Shown here one piece after another: positions 36,219-63,375 of a stretch of 64,000 nt of DNA (position 1 is its first letter; each line of letters starts with the position of its first letter). The position numbers and the translations under genes are program-made. Origin of the DNA: Dermacentor variabilis (taxonomy: Eukaryota > Arthropoda > Arachnida > Ixodida > Ixodidae). Where the stretch lies: NCBI RefSeq assembly GCF_050947875.1, contig NC_134574.1, positions 108,287,969 through 108,351,968 of the forward strand. Reading direction: 5' to 3'. The notes under the pieces are model-generated. The model did not search any database. It worked only from the letters and a program-made list of their open reading frames with translations, and was not told where the DNA came from.

Positions 36219-38250
36219 ATGCAGATGTCGCCTGCGTAGATGGACAATTTAAATGCCCTCCATGCTACCTTCAGTGCGTCTGGCCGGGTGGCCATGGCAA
36301 CGTTAAAAAATAAGAGAGCGTCCTACACTTCCTTGTGGGACGGCAAAAGAAATGCGTCGCCTTTTTCTCATTATATTTCCGAGCTTAACCTGAACATGTC
36401 GCTCTCTAAAAAATTAATGGACGAATCGAAAAGCATTTCCAGAGACACCGATAGCTTGGAGTCCGTTGATGATGCCCGCATGAAACACACAGTCATGTGC
36501 TTTAGTAACGTCCATAAAGATGGCGAGTGTCGAAACACCGTCGGTGCGATGGTGCTCGATGTGACTTAGTAAGTTCAAGACACTGTCCTGGGCACTTGAC
36601 CGTGGGCAAATCCGGTCATACACAACGGCAGTCTGCTTCCTTGCTCAAGATACCAAGTTAACCTCGTACGTATTAGTCTTTCCAGCAACTTTCATACGCA
36701 TGATGTTAGCGATACTGGTCGATATGAGGCAAGGTTCGCAAGATCCTTTCCAGACTTGAGCACTGGCAGAACCCACGCCCTCTTCCACGCTTCTGGGATC
36801 CTTTCTGAGCGCCATGCAGAGGCGATTGAGTACGCCCAGAAGGATTCATATTCGCTCGTATGGCAGATTTGTCAGCATTTGATTGCTAGTAAAATCGGGG
36901 CCCACAGCACAGCGTCTTTTTAATCTGCTAATCGCCAAATCCAACTCAAGAAAGATGAATGGCGTATCCATCGTATCGAATGATTGATATGACAGAGGAT
37001 TCACCTATCCTGCTGATCTGCGAGATGCATATACATCTGCAAATTCTTATTCGAGGGAGGAGGAGGAGGAAATAACTTTATTGTGTGGCCTGCGAGTTGC
37101 GATTCGAGGGCTGGGAAATTTCGTCCTTGCTTTAAAGCAAGTTCCTCCAATTGCTTGCGTTTGCGGATCTTTCCGGATAGGCTATTGATTACTCCCCGTA
37201 AGCTTGTCATGGGCATAAACCCCGATGAGCTCTCAAAGAAAGCAGCCCATTGAAGTCGTTTTAACCTTATTGTGTGACTAAGGATGACAGCGTTTATCCT
37301 GTTATATCCACTTTTCGCAGAGTTTCCGCTCCGCTCTCCTGCGCGCTGCGCAGTGATTCTCTAGTTTGAAGTCATGAGTATGTAAATGTCCTGGCAGTTT
37401 CAACGCTGAAGTAGCCACTCTCTTGCTACGCAACATATTTGCGAACAGCTCACTCAGAGATTCATCCAATGCTTCTCTGTATGTGCCCCAGCATGTCACA
37501 GTACAGAACTATCGACCTGCAATCTGAAATCCCATGATGTTTGTGAAGGTTGAAAATGTTCGCTGCCCATCCTGTCTGGGACCATTGCCCATGATACGGA
37601 AAGGTCTGTAGAGTGTAACACCAGGTCTACGGCAGTCCATGAATCTGGTGGCCTGAAGGAGTCGGTTTTCCATCGTTCGCCACACATGAGTCAGCAACAT
37701 CCACAGCAGCGACAAGTTCCTTGCCTTGAAAATCTACAATCTTATCACCCCAAAGCGAGTGATGTGCGTTAAAGTCCCCATAGATTATTCAAGGCGAGGG
37801 GCAGCGGATGCAAAGGTCCTTTAGATAAGCCTCCATGGAGACTTTCCTTCGTGGACTTACATACACAAGACACCACACTGAGTTTTCGGTTTCCTAGGCA
37901 CACTTCCACATAGGCGATTTCAAAGGAGGTAGAACAAAAGTCTTGCACCGGTAAGGTGGCGAGGTACTTCACGCCTGGTGCATATCATGTCACTGCCATT
38001 TGCAAATGACGGTATAACTCGAATTGCCGTGTCTGATGTATCCTGGGCACGTCCTGCCATTTGGGAGACCAGCCTCCGAAAGGGCTAGAATTGGTATCGG
38101 GAAGTCTCAAAGGAAGATGCTAAACTCGCACACACGCTGCAGAATGCCGGCACAGTTCCATTGCACTATTAATGGCACTTTTGACCGGCAGAGTGGACCA
38201 GATGGGCAAGAAATCGCCATTATGTTACTAAAGGTATGTGGAAGCAGACC

Positions 38251-39204
38251 AGAGTATTACTGACTCAAGAGCATTTGACTTCGCACATAGGTTTCCCACA
38301 GCCTGAAGTCCCCTCATATTCGTTTAATTTCATTTCGATGGCATTTGTAGTTTTTTACAGGCTAAATTCTGCGGGCTCGTAACACTAACTTATAAAGGTC
38401 CACACCGCTTGCATATGTAATTTACTGCAAATTGGGCAATTAAGACACCCACATTCAACTTTATATACACGTGACCCATTATCTGGCTCGCAGTTTTGAT
38501 CCGACGTAAACATAGGTGCTGCGTTTTGTTCATCGAGGACACCGGGCAAACTTCATGTAATGCAAGAAAATACAAAAAGCGACGGTTGAATAATTACACA
38601 TTATGAATAATTATGTATTTATTATTATTATTATATGTAACGTTCCTAATTAAGGAACAAACGTTAAAACTGGGCGACAAGTCATAAAAAAAATGTTTCT
38701 CCTTACTACCAAATATAAACTATCTGTAACGCAGAGTTTTCTCGGGATATAGGGAAATGTAAGGGATAACGGTTGCGTGACCCTTTTAAATACTTGCTTT
38801 ATGAATGCTTTCCCTAAGCTGCATTCCACAGGCTATTCACGTCGCACACAGATGTTTCGTAGTGGTCCGCTTTTGTTCTTGTAAGTTTGATCTTGGCGGA
38901 ATTTCTAATTCTTCCAGGGTCGCGTGTCAAATTTTGCGCCACTTGTAAAAGTTAATCTTAGACGATGTGAAACACATGAATACGTAATTTATTGCACCGG
39001 TCTTAACTATTCCAAACACTTTCCGATTCAAAATTTTGCCTACACACAAGTCATAAAGTACTCCTTATTTTCAGCAAGCATGAACTTTGTCCAACTTAGC
39101 GTTCCGTCGGTACACTGAAAACCACACTGTCAAAGGGCCAACTAGCTCGACCCCAGACCCAGTTAAGGGTACCTTATGAAGGAATGTTTAAAATAAGTTG
39201 CAGT
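38251..39204. other. No recognisable gene
   Basis: AT-rich intergenic sequence. Confidence 0.5.
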
Positions 39205-39831
39205 TTCTCCCTACTGGCGAAACATCAATTGCGATAGTGAATGAGTTGACAGCTATACGAAGTAAGGTTGGTAGCTTTATCGGCCGTATAAACTTGGAAC
39301 CATTCGCCTACTAAGTTAACGAGCATGGTGTCAGCGCGCACAGACAAACATGAACACGTCACACTCGCTGGCCGCGGGCACTCGCTCTCAAAACGCTGGC
39401 GCGAGGAATCACGGCAGCAGAAGCGAGCGAAGTGAGCTTCGTGCTGTCTATCCTTTCAACGCAAACTGAGCGGCGAGAACACAGCACGCACAAAGTTATG
39501 AGCCTCTGGCGCACCAAGACTCTGTACACATCGGAGATCGCTTTCAAAATAAGGCCCGTGCGGTCACACAATGCGCACTTGCTGACGGAGTAGAACGGCG
39601 CCGCCCCCCTCTCCCTCCTAGACTACCCCCCCTCTTTCCTTCCTTGCGAGCGCGAGATTGAGCCGAGATTGTGGGTTCCCCTTGCGTGCTTTCACTCGCC
39701 CATACAGCATAAGGCACGCGGCGACGGTGTTATCGCTCTTGGACTTCATGCGAAACATCACGGCGACGGCTACGCCGACGCGGAAAATAATGCGTCTGGA
39801 GCGTCCATATAATTGCTATCGCAATAAAAGG
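39205..39831 (+). repeat. Dispersed repeat family R, copy b
   Basis: Second copy of the repeat at 7865-8555, same orientation. It shares ATTGCGATAG near the left end, TTTATCGGCCGT, AACGCTGGCGCGAGG, GAGATTGAGCCGAGA, AACATCACGGCGACGG and the right end TCCATATAATTGCTATCG. Confidence 0.7.
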
Positions 39832-40931
39832 CTGTAATTGATCCACATGCATTCCCGTTAGAGCATTAATTTGCCGTAGCGTTCCTCCCATGTTTGCAAA
39901 ATTTGACGTCGGTAGCATTTGGAACTATGCTTGGAATGCGGGCTAAATTTTTTCGCCGATCGCAAAACACTGTTATAACGCTCCAGAGTACTTGCATACG
40001 TAGCTTATTGCAAAAGCTGCAATTAAAAGGCTGATACAGAACTTCGTCTACGCCCCCTCATTGACCATACTGTACCCCTTATTTTCGCCAGCTATAGACA
40101 AGCTAGCTTGCTTAGTTCCCGACAACAACGCAAAAACAAACTGCGAATCTAGTATACACGACGCATGAAAGTAAGGAAAAATGAGTGCTCGGTAAATACT
40201 TGCAACACTTCTAAATAAGTGAGGTACGTGAAAGTTTCACCACACGTTACAGTTCTTATCCCGCTCTCTTTTGTCGAATTTGGAATTGGCGTTTCGTAGT
40301 GGTATTCTAGGACTGTAGAAAACACTGTTATTGGCTTCGCTGTGACACAATGAAACGCTTGATTAAGTAACTTTCCATAACTGCTGTAATTAGCCTACCA
40401 GGGCTAAACACTTATCGTTCGTCAATCACAAGTTGCTTACTACTTTAACGAAATATAAATAACGCACCTCGCTTCGTTCACCGAGAAGGCCAAGAAATAT
40501 CAAGTGCGGTAAACGCATAACGCGTAAGAATGGGAAGAAGGCAATCAATTAGTAATTATTTTCAAATGACGAACGTAACGTACACACTTGAATATTTCTC
40601 TGCACGTCCCCAAATGAGGTGGGCCTTACCTCTTCTGAATAATAAATTTCTGCCCTTTTTCATCCTCTTAGGAAAGCAAGAAAACCTTGTAAGCCCTTAA
40701 TATAACGTCTCCAATCTGGCGAATAAACTAGGGCTTAGTAAATTTAGTTTAACCCCAAGTTGACGCACGTGCCTGAAAATTTTCCTGCGCCCTTTCATCT
40801 AATACTCCCTACATTTTCTGAAAATGTAAACTTCACGTGGGATCTCGTGCTTTCAGAGAGCCGTGAAAACCGGCCCGTAACGTTTTGCAGCGCTTCTAGT
40901 CGTATTAACAACTTTACTGTAAAAAAAAGTA
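39832..40931. other. No recognisable gene
   Basis: AT-rich intergenic sequence. Confidence 0.5.
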
Positions 40932-41420
40932 ATGAATAACCGACCTCGGCTTATATCAAAGGATACGTGTAGCATGCTTTGGGCGTTGGTTTGTGTGGTA
41001 TTATGTTGCACTATGTATTACGGGCGGCGCTCCTCTTACTATCATGCATTACCCATGCACGGGAGCCAACCGGTACTTCCGGCGTCACTTCCTCAAGGAC
41101 AAGTTCGGAACCCCATGAAGCGTTTGTCACCAGAGGCGCACCTCCTCGAACAAGGGCGCCTACAACCAGAGGCACAGCGTATCAAGGACAGCGTCTCAAA
41201 ACGCAACATGTCACGAGGGGAGAATGCGAGAACGCTCCCCTTACCACGGTACCACCATGCAGTTAAGCACGGCACCACCAATACCACCGCCCGGTATTAC
41301 AGTCTACCAGTATACGGTTCTTACCGCTCTGTTAGACTGAACTATCTTCGTGGTCGATCCAAGAAAGCGGTCAGGCACAAAAAGATGCGATTAGTTCCCA
41401 AGCAATGTTACATGCTTTAA
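40932..41420 (+). CDS. Unidentified 162-codon frame (doubtful)
   Basis: An ATG-started frame encodes a basic, Tyr/Arg-rich protein with a hydrophobic stretch at residues 16-30 (LWALVCVVLCCTMYYG). An overlapping frame from an internal ATG near 41003 to 41266 would give about 87 residues. It has a convincing signal-peptide shape (MLHYVLRAALLLLSCITHA) and a Thr/Arg-rich body with two Cys near the end. Only one frame, if any, can be real. I recognise no family. It lies in the spacer between the two dipeptidase genes. Confidence 0.2.
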   Translation: MNNRPRLISKDTCSMLWALVCVVLCCTMYYGRRSSYYHALPMHGSQPVLPASLPQGQVRNPMKRLSPEAHLLEQGRLQPEAQRIKDSVSKRNMSRGENARTLPLPRYHHAVKHGTTNTTARYYSLPVYGSYRSVRLNYLRGRSKKAVRHKKMRLVPKQCYML

Positions 41421-41446
41421 AAACTTGAGAAGTCCCTTGTGTAAGT

Positions 41447-41452
41447 CATCAT

Positions 41453-41484
<32 letters not shown>

Positions 41485-41489
41485 GCAGT
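41447..41489. repeat. (ATC)n-(AGC)n microsatellite
   Basis: Short triplet arrays next to the 3' end of the minus-strand RTE fragment, fitting an RTE tail. Confidence 0.85.
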
Positions 41490-42310
41490 CTATTTTATGT
41501 CCACTGCACGACGAAGGCCTCTCCCTGCGATCTCCAATTGAGAGTCAGAATCCGTTTTATTCACTACAAAAATGGGGATAATTACATGATAAGTATATAC
41601 AGAAGGAGGTCCCGTAGTTAGAAACTGAAATGGGACCTGTGAATAATAGCCAGAATTAATAAAGCAACAATGGTGACATGTAAAATTTAAGATAATAAAG
41701 GTTTTAAGAGACAAGGCATAAATGAACAGAAAAGCAGCAGATGAATGTATTAAGCAAGCAATCACTGTTCCTGTCCTGCGCCAACTGATGCCAACTTGCG
41801 CCTGCGAATTTGCTGATTACATCACCCCACTTTGTTTTCTGCCGTCTTCGACTGGTTTCCCTTCTCGTGGCACCCATTCTGTAACTCTAATTGTCCACCG
41901 GTTATCCTTCCTACGCATTAAATGGCTTGCCAAGCTCCATTTCTTACTCTTAACGTCAATTAGAATATCGACTATCCCCGTTTATTCTCTGATCCATTCC
42001 ACCACCTTCCTGTCTCTTAGCGTTACGCTTAACATTTTTCGTGCAATCGCGCTTTGCGCAGTCCTCAACTTGTCCTCGAGCTTCTCTGTTTACCCCCAAG
42101 TTTCTGAACCATATGGTTAGCACCAGTAGAACGCATTGATTGTACACCCTGTTTTTCAATGATATTTAGTACGCTCCCAGTCAGGATCTGGCAATGCCTG
42201 CCGTATGCACTCCAACCAATTTTTATTCTTCTGTAAATTTCCTTCTCATGATCAGGGTCCTCTACGAGTAATCGATCTAGATAAACGTACTCCTTCGCGG
42301 ACTCTACAAG
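41490..42310 (-). mobile_element. RTE-type LINE fragment with inner insertion
   Basis: The minus strand encodes EYVYLDRLLVEDPDHEKEIYRR, then KIGWSAYGRH and VYNQCVLLVLT, the RTE reverse transcriptase end, with frameshifts. The 3' block TATGTCCACTGCACGACGAA is at 41493-41515. About 230 bp (41540-41770) interrupt it between CAATT and CCTGTCCTGCGCC. Confidence 0.75.
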
Positions 42311-42935
42311 ATGACTGGCGATCTTGAACACTTGTTCTCTTGCCTAGCACACCGTATGACATTAGCGAAGTGGCACGCACCTGAATTCCCCCATGAACGA
42401 TTGCATTCCCTCGACCCCTCTAGGCAACTGCGGCTGTTACCAGGGCTTCTACGAAATGAGGAAACAATGCTGTGTCGCTTACGCTTGGGGGTCGCATTCA
42501 CCAATGCATATACGTTTTTGATTGGAATGACTGATAGCGCCGACTGTAATGCCTGCGGTGCCGAGGAAACTATAGGACATCTACTGTGCTACTGCCCATC
42601 TTTTCAAAACGAAAGACATGACCTCTGCACAGCTCTCAATCAGTTAGATAGCACACCGTTCACCTTGAAGAAGATCTTGGGACCATGGCCTCGCATATCG
42701 CAGCTACAAAAGGCCACAAAAGCTCTGCTGCGATATTTGAAGGCTACTGAATTGAATCAGCGTCTGTGATCTGGACTGAGTCACCGAACGATATACCCAG
42801 TAGACTTTCTTTTCTTCTTTTAATCTTTCCGTCCCCTTTTCCCTTTCCCCAGTGTAGGGTAGCCAACCGGGCTCAGTCCTGGTTAACCTCCCTATCTTTC
42901 CTTTATCATTTGCTCTCTCTCTCTCTGTTCTCTTG
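42311..42935 (+). mobile_element. I-like LINE G, 3' fragment
   Basis: An open frame to 42769 encodes the C-terminal Cys/His region (CRLRLGVAFTNAYTFLIGM, CNACGAEETIGHLLCYC). The LINE A-type 3' UTR (CCCCAGTGTAGGGTAGCC, TGGTTAACCTCCC) and a (CT)n tail follow. The 153 C-terminal codons have no stop, so this is one of the fresher copies. It abuts the RTE fragment directly. Confidence 0.82.
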
Positions 42936-43027
42936 CCAGGCTATTCGACATTATCATTGTCTTCTGTGGAAGTAACTGTCTATGAACCACTCATATACCT
43001 TGCATGCTAGTATTCTAAGCACTTTCT

Positions 43028-44640
43028 CTCGATGGACTAGGAAAGCATGGAGGCCGAGGTGAGGGCCGAAATGCTCAGGCTACGCACAAAGTCGGCGCTG
43101 TGCCCGAGTGGCACCACGAATAAAATCCTCCGAAACCTAGCCGACGAATCCATCGCGGCAATCACAAAGTACGGGAACGAGTGCTGGGAGCGGAGTGAAT
43201 TACCGTGACAGTGCAAAACTGCGGGCGTGGTGATGATCGCTAACCAGGCAAGAAATTACTGATTGCGGAAGGTAGAAACTGCCATATCATCAATGCGCTA
43301 GAGGAGAGCGCACAGCAAACACTAAGACTAATCAAACGGATTGCCAATAGACACTCCGGCATGGTGGAGGTTGGCCTAATTCGTTTATTACAGGCCATCG
43401 TCATCAGCCGCGTCGTCTATATGGCACCGTACCTAACATTTGGCGTGGCAGAAAAAGAACAAGAAGAAATGCATCATCAAAAGAGCGTTCAAACAGGCAA
43501 TTGGCATCCGATTCACAACACCCAACGACAAACTCTTAGAATTGGGGCTGCATAACACGCTTGATGAACTAATCGAGGCACTCGCCACCTCGCAGTACGA
43601 AAGACTCACACAGAGCCCAACGGGGCGACATATTCTATGGAAGCTAAACATTCATTACGAAGCACAGCACGGCACGAAACTCAGCATTCTATTGGAGACG
43701 GGGAGGAACCCTAAAATTACTCTACTGCCAAAGAACATGCACCCAGAGCACCACAAGTAGCGACGAGATGCAAGGGCGCGCCACATTGAGCGCAAATACC
43801 GTTATGTAAAGAGCGCGGCCTACGTAGATGCCGCAGAGTATAGAGAACGCAAAGGGATGACCGTCGAAGCGGTAGACGCAGACGGAGAACCCCTACCGAG
43901 CTGAACCGTGAACACAGACAACCCCGACGTTTCAAAGGAACCGGCAATAGCATTAGCGCTGGCATCCACCAAAACTAGAAGTATCATAAGCGACTCAAAG
44001 ATCGCAGTTCATAACTTCGCAAAAGGACGCATCTCGCCAGAGGCGCTCAAAATTACACACAACAGTGACCATTATCGCGGGACGATCCAAATTATGTGGG
44101 TGCCTGTGCACTCCTCTCTCCCCGGCAACCAGATGGCTCACAACGTAGCTCGAGGACTTATTCGCCGAGCAAGTGAGCCAGCCCAGCCGGAAACGAGAGG
44201 AGACCACATGGTCAGATACAAAGAAACCACCGATTACTATCTGCTTGGAAGGACCCAGTTGTCGCCAACTCATCCAGAGCTAACCAAGAAACAGCGGGTA
44301 ACCTGGTGCCTCCTGCAAACAAACATGTATCCTAACCCGGTGGCCTGCTGCAGATGCATCCCGCGCAATACAATGATCAATGTAAATTATGTCTAGGTAG
44401 GGAAGATCTGCCACATTTTCTTTGGGCATGCTCAAAGGCGGTTGCTTTCGAGGGCAGCAAATTTAAAACCGGCAGCACTGGGAGACCCTGCTGCTGAGCT
44501 CAGACCAGCGAGACCAAGTCTGGGCCGCCCGGCTAGCCTAAGCTGCCGCTGAGACCCAGGGGATCTCGGCCGTATGTTATGCGGAGGGAAGCTGGGTCCG
44601 CCCTCGTGATTGCTGGCATCAATAATAGTTGACCTTCTTT
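43028..44640 (+). mobile_element. I-like LINE H, different lineage, internally deleted
   Basis: Pieces in order: RT fingers (KILRNLADESIAAI, NECWERSELP) at 43040-43200; a gap where the RT core should be; RT thumb (LRLIKRIANRHSGM, VISRVVYMAPY) at 43300-43440; a connection (KRAFKQAIGI, HNTLDELIEALATSQYERL) at 43440-43760; RNase H (ISDSKIAVHNFAKG, IMWVPVHSSLPGNQMAHNVAR) at 43900-44160; and a Cys/His end (GREDLPHFLWAC) to about 44460. Many frameshifts. Confidence 0.75.
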
Positions 44641-44967
44641 TGTATCGTACCTTTGACCTTGGACTCAGTCACAGAAACTGGCGAGAATTCGCTGCACATG
44701 TGGAGTTAGAACACTTTAGGCACTTCACAGGGTCTTCACAAGTTGAGTCTTAGGCCCACGTTACGGAAGGTGTAGGGACCGCCCGGCCAAAGTCTTCAGA
44801 GGGACACTTCCTCCACGAGAGTTAGATTATTAGGAAGGAAGCAGCCGGGATCGGAGCCTATGTCTCTAGTTACATGAGATATTTTCAGGCTTAGAATATG
44901 CAGCGGGGGTCAAAGGGAAGGGAAGTCGATGGGCTGTTAGCAGAACTAAAGTGTGTGATCTTGACGG

Positions 44968-45320
44968 CTATGCTATTATGGTGGTAGTGACCGTGACTCT
45001 GCACCCAGTCGCCTTTGCTGGTGTAATGAGATAACACGCAAAGTGTTTGAATCTATCCACGTAAACACATTGTTTCTTTTTGAATTGTTTCAGGTGCTTC
45101 ACAACGACGAGCGAGCCAGTGAAGATTTGAGCGACTTCAATGTTGGTCAAGTTGCGAACAGCTGTGATCGCACCGTGTATGGCCTGCAGCTCAATCAATA
45201 AAAATTGTGTTGATTCTGCCACGCATCTGCGAGTGTCTTGAATACCGCGCTGTGTTGGGCTCACGATGGCAACCGGTCCTCTATTCCACCGAGCAGCTGG
45301 TCCTGTGTAGTTCACACAAT
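44968..45320 (-). mobile_element. RNase H scrap of a LINE
   Basis: The minus strand reads LLIELQAIHGAITAVRNL, then EVAQIFTGSLVVVKHLK, the middle of a LINE RNase H with FTDS changed to FTGS. Flanks are not recognised. Confidence 0.5.
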
Positions 45321-45734
45321 GTCCTCTATGGACACTGATCTCTGGTACAAGAGGTGGCTATCTATTTCTGACGGAGAGCATGTGGTTTCCTCTGCTATCT
45401 TTATATTCCGCTGTGTCATGTTGCACAGGCCGAATGTGGATTAAAGTGGTCTGACAAGTGGAATCGAACCTGGAGCCCTACGTTCAGCGATTCGGGCATC
45501 GAAATCGCTGCTAAAGTGATTTCTGCATGATAGAACCACTTCCACAAATAGAGTCCCGGTCATATTGGGTAATGCTGTGCTCAGCAAATCTATGAGGATG
45601 TCTAATCGCATTATGTGGTCGTGTGATCGCATCTCTGGACGTGAATATTCTGGCAGCGACACAAACTTCCTCCTTTTTCTTCGCCAAGAAGTGTCACGCA
45701 ACAGGATAGTGTCCCGGCGTATTGTGGTTTGAAG

Positions 45735-45915
45735 AGATTCGGTGGCCGCACCGTTCAGCTGCTAAGTACGAGGTCGTGGGTTGGATTCCTGGTCGCGATG
45801 AACTCATTCCGGTGGGGTTGCGCGTACGGATTGTCAAAATTAATTTGGAGCGGATCACTACGTGTGTTCTACGGATCCGCGTGTTTCTTTGGCACGTTAA
45901 ACCAAATCAAACCGT
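45735..45915 (+). mobile_element. tRNA-derived SINE, diverged
   Basis: It has a tRNA-like head, GGTGGCCGCACCGTTCAGC and GTGGGTTGGATTCC (B box decayed), then a body ending TTTGGCACGTTAAACC, as in other tick-type SINEs. Confidence 0.55.
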
Positions 45916-46126
45916 GAGTTCATTCTGGATAGACGGATACCATAAGCATATCCTTTGAAGCGGGAGTGGTACCGGTTAACCAGCGCTTACAGGAAGCCAT
46001 GTTCATAACATTTCTCCCGGTAACTCAGCGAGACAGACTTGTTTGGGTGCACGAAGGACGTCATCTCTCCTGTTGAGGCATGCGTACAACGTCGTGGTAA
46101 TTCGCACTGTTGCTGACAACTACCAT

Positions 46127-46279
46127 ATAAACCGGAATATAGGTCAACCCGGAGTAGAGGTCGACCTTAACTTGGCCTAATGATGACTCACAATGTGCTA
46201 AAGACCACTGCATAAGACAAGGGGCGACCTTAGATGCTATTTTTCGGAAGAAAATATCGGTCTATATTCCAGTTTTTAC
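46127..46279. mobile_element. Possible MITE with AATATAGGTC ends
   Basis: The left end ATAAACCGGAATATAGGTC and the reversed right end AAAACTGGAATATAGACCG form imperfect terminal inverted repeats of about 18 bp around 150 bp of non-coding DNA. Confidence 0.55.
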
Positions 46280-47479
46280 TACTCTGCGAATGCCAAGTTC
46301 AAGATCGTGTAAGTATGGCTGCCTCTGAACAGAAATAAAGCATCCTCACAACGGTGAAAGAGTCATTTTGGAAATTTTGATTCCAGCCGCGTTCGCAACA
46401 AGGTTCGCAGCGACGCAGTCAACTTCTATAACGCGAACTCGTGGACCACAGGAGCGTCATCGAGGGCACATTTATGGCTGAAAATTTATGAGCACCAAAA
46501 GAAAATGACTACAACATTTTCTCGAAACCCGAATAAGAAAGCACGTCTGTTCATCGAGCCTCGCGGCAACAGAAGTGCTTTATATGTAGAGTGATATTTT
46601 CGCTAAACGCAACTGCGATGCGCCAAACATCTCTAGAAGAACGCGTGAGACATTTCTGCTCGCCTTTTCTTTTTTTCAAGAACGCCGTAAAGAACTTTAT
46701 ATAAGGCCATGGTTTCAGGCTCTAAGCTGTTTACGACAGTGATTCAATGTATCTAGCAAGCAGTGCGTGTTCTTAATTTTTTGCTGTTGCTTTTCTTTCT
46801 CAGTTTTTCGTGTGTATTGACCTTTGCACTTAGGCTAAGTGTATATTAAGCCTGGTTCCTCACGGAAATATTAATTTATTTATTTACACCTGTCGGTAAA
46901 AATCATTCCTGAGCGATACCATCTCTTCCTATACTAATCACCTGGAGTCAAAGAAAAAGGAGATGCATCGCAGTGCGCGTTTGCAGCTAGGCCTCCACAA
47001 GTCATGGATGTTAAAGTTTTTTTTTTTTTAAGCGTTAGGAATAGCGCTTAGCAACATATGTCAGGTGCTTAAGCCAGTGCGTCGAGGCTATCTCAAGCGA
47101 ATGAGGCCGTGGCTGCCATCGAGCGGAGAGGGTGAAAGGATTACAGCTTAACTAAAGAAATGACAGGCTCGCAGCGCCCCCGGACAGTTGCGGCAATAGG
47201 CAACAAGCTCCCTTGAGAAGGTCATATCGCGCACCTACTAGCAGTCCACTGTGCATGAGCTGCAGTACGACCGTGACACGACGGACTGAATTGCCAATCC
47301 TCTCCACGGTGGAGCATGACGTGGCCCAGTACCAGCAAATCAAGCAGCACCCAGGTACGCTCGTCGCCGCTCAGCCATTTTGCCACGCTCGACAGCGAAG
47401 TTTGAGCCAGCGGCTCGGCCCGTGGTGCGAATCCAGCTTAAAGCGTTAAAACGTGTGCGTAACGGCTGAAACTCTCATT
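46280..47479. other. Downstream flank of copy 2
   Basis: No gene seen. It should contain the 3' UTR of copy 2; no clear AATAAA near the stop. Confidence 0.4.
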
Positions 47480-62930
<15,451 letters not shown>

Positions 62931-63254
62931 CTGCGTAAAGATAGCATGCCGTAAAACCCACCATAAAACGAGAGAGGGCCCTCAGTGCAATGGGCCACCG
63001 TATTAAGCGATTGCACTGACGAATCGTTCGGTTAGCCTGCACCTCTTGAGCTGTTTTAGAAGATGATAATAGCTCTATTTGGTTTCCTGATTACTGCCAA
63101 TCTACTATCGAAAGCTTAGCTTGAAGTGGGGCCATAAACAAAATAACAATATCTCAACGACGCGTCACACGTAATATCTCCTGAACAACCATGATACATT
63201 TCTTGAGTTGGTGACCTGATATTGCTTGTAATGACTATTCGCCGCGATTTCAGT

Positions 63255-63375
63255 TTATCATCATCATTCATCGCTATACTTCCCTTTCCCTTTCACTGTT
63301 GCCCAGTGCATGTAGACTAACTCGACAGAGCGCAACAGCTAGGCTGACCTCTCCGTCTTTTCTGCGAAGGAAATC
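63255..63375 (+). mobile_element. LINE B-type 3' tail scrap
   Basis: TCATCATCATTCATCGCTAT, then GCCCAGTGCATGTAGACTAA and GGCTGACCTCTCCGTCTTT, a diverged LINE B-type 3' UTR. Confidence 0.5.

Larger units (their letters stand above)
34500..38250 (-). mobile_element. Degenerate LINE F, nearly full length
   Basis: On the minus strand from the 5' side: AP endonuclease (about 38200-37500; LWGDKIVDFQGKEL), a basic linker (about 37480-37000), RT palm (36623-36414; FMDVTKAHD), RT thumb (36218-35574; RATSVQFLGITI, LRRMAGVRWANK), RNase H start (35300-35060; LHTDGSV, SWSGRLDRV) and a decayed Cys/His end to about 34800. A TAG microsatellite with AATAAA at 35404-35530 and a GGA-tailed 3' end at 37053-37100 may be nested insertions, so more than one element could be involved. 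Confidence 0.65.

Noticed and set aside
45455..45520. Minus-strand tRNA-like B box (GGTTCGATTCC)
   Set aside because: No A box at proper distance; could be a SINE remnant but not supportable.
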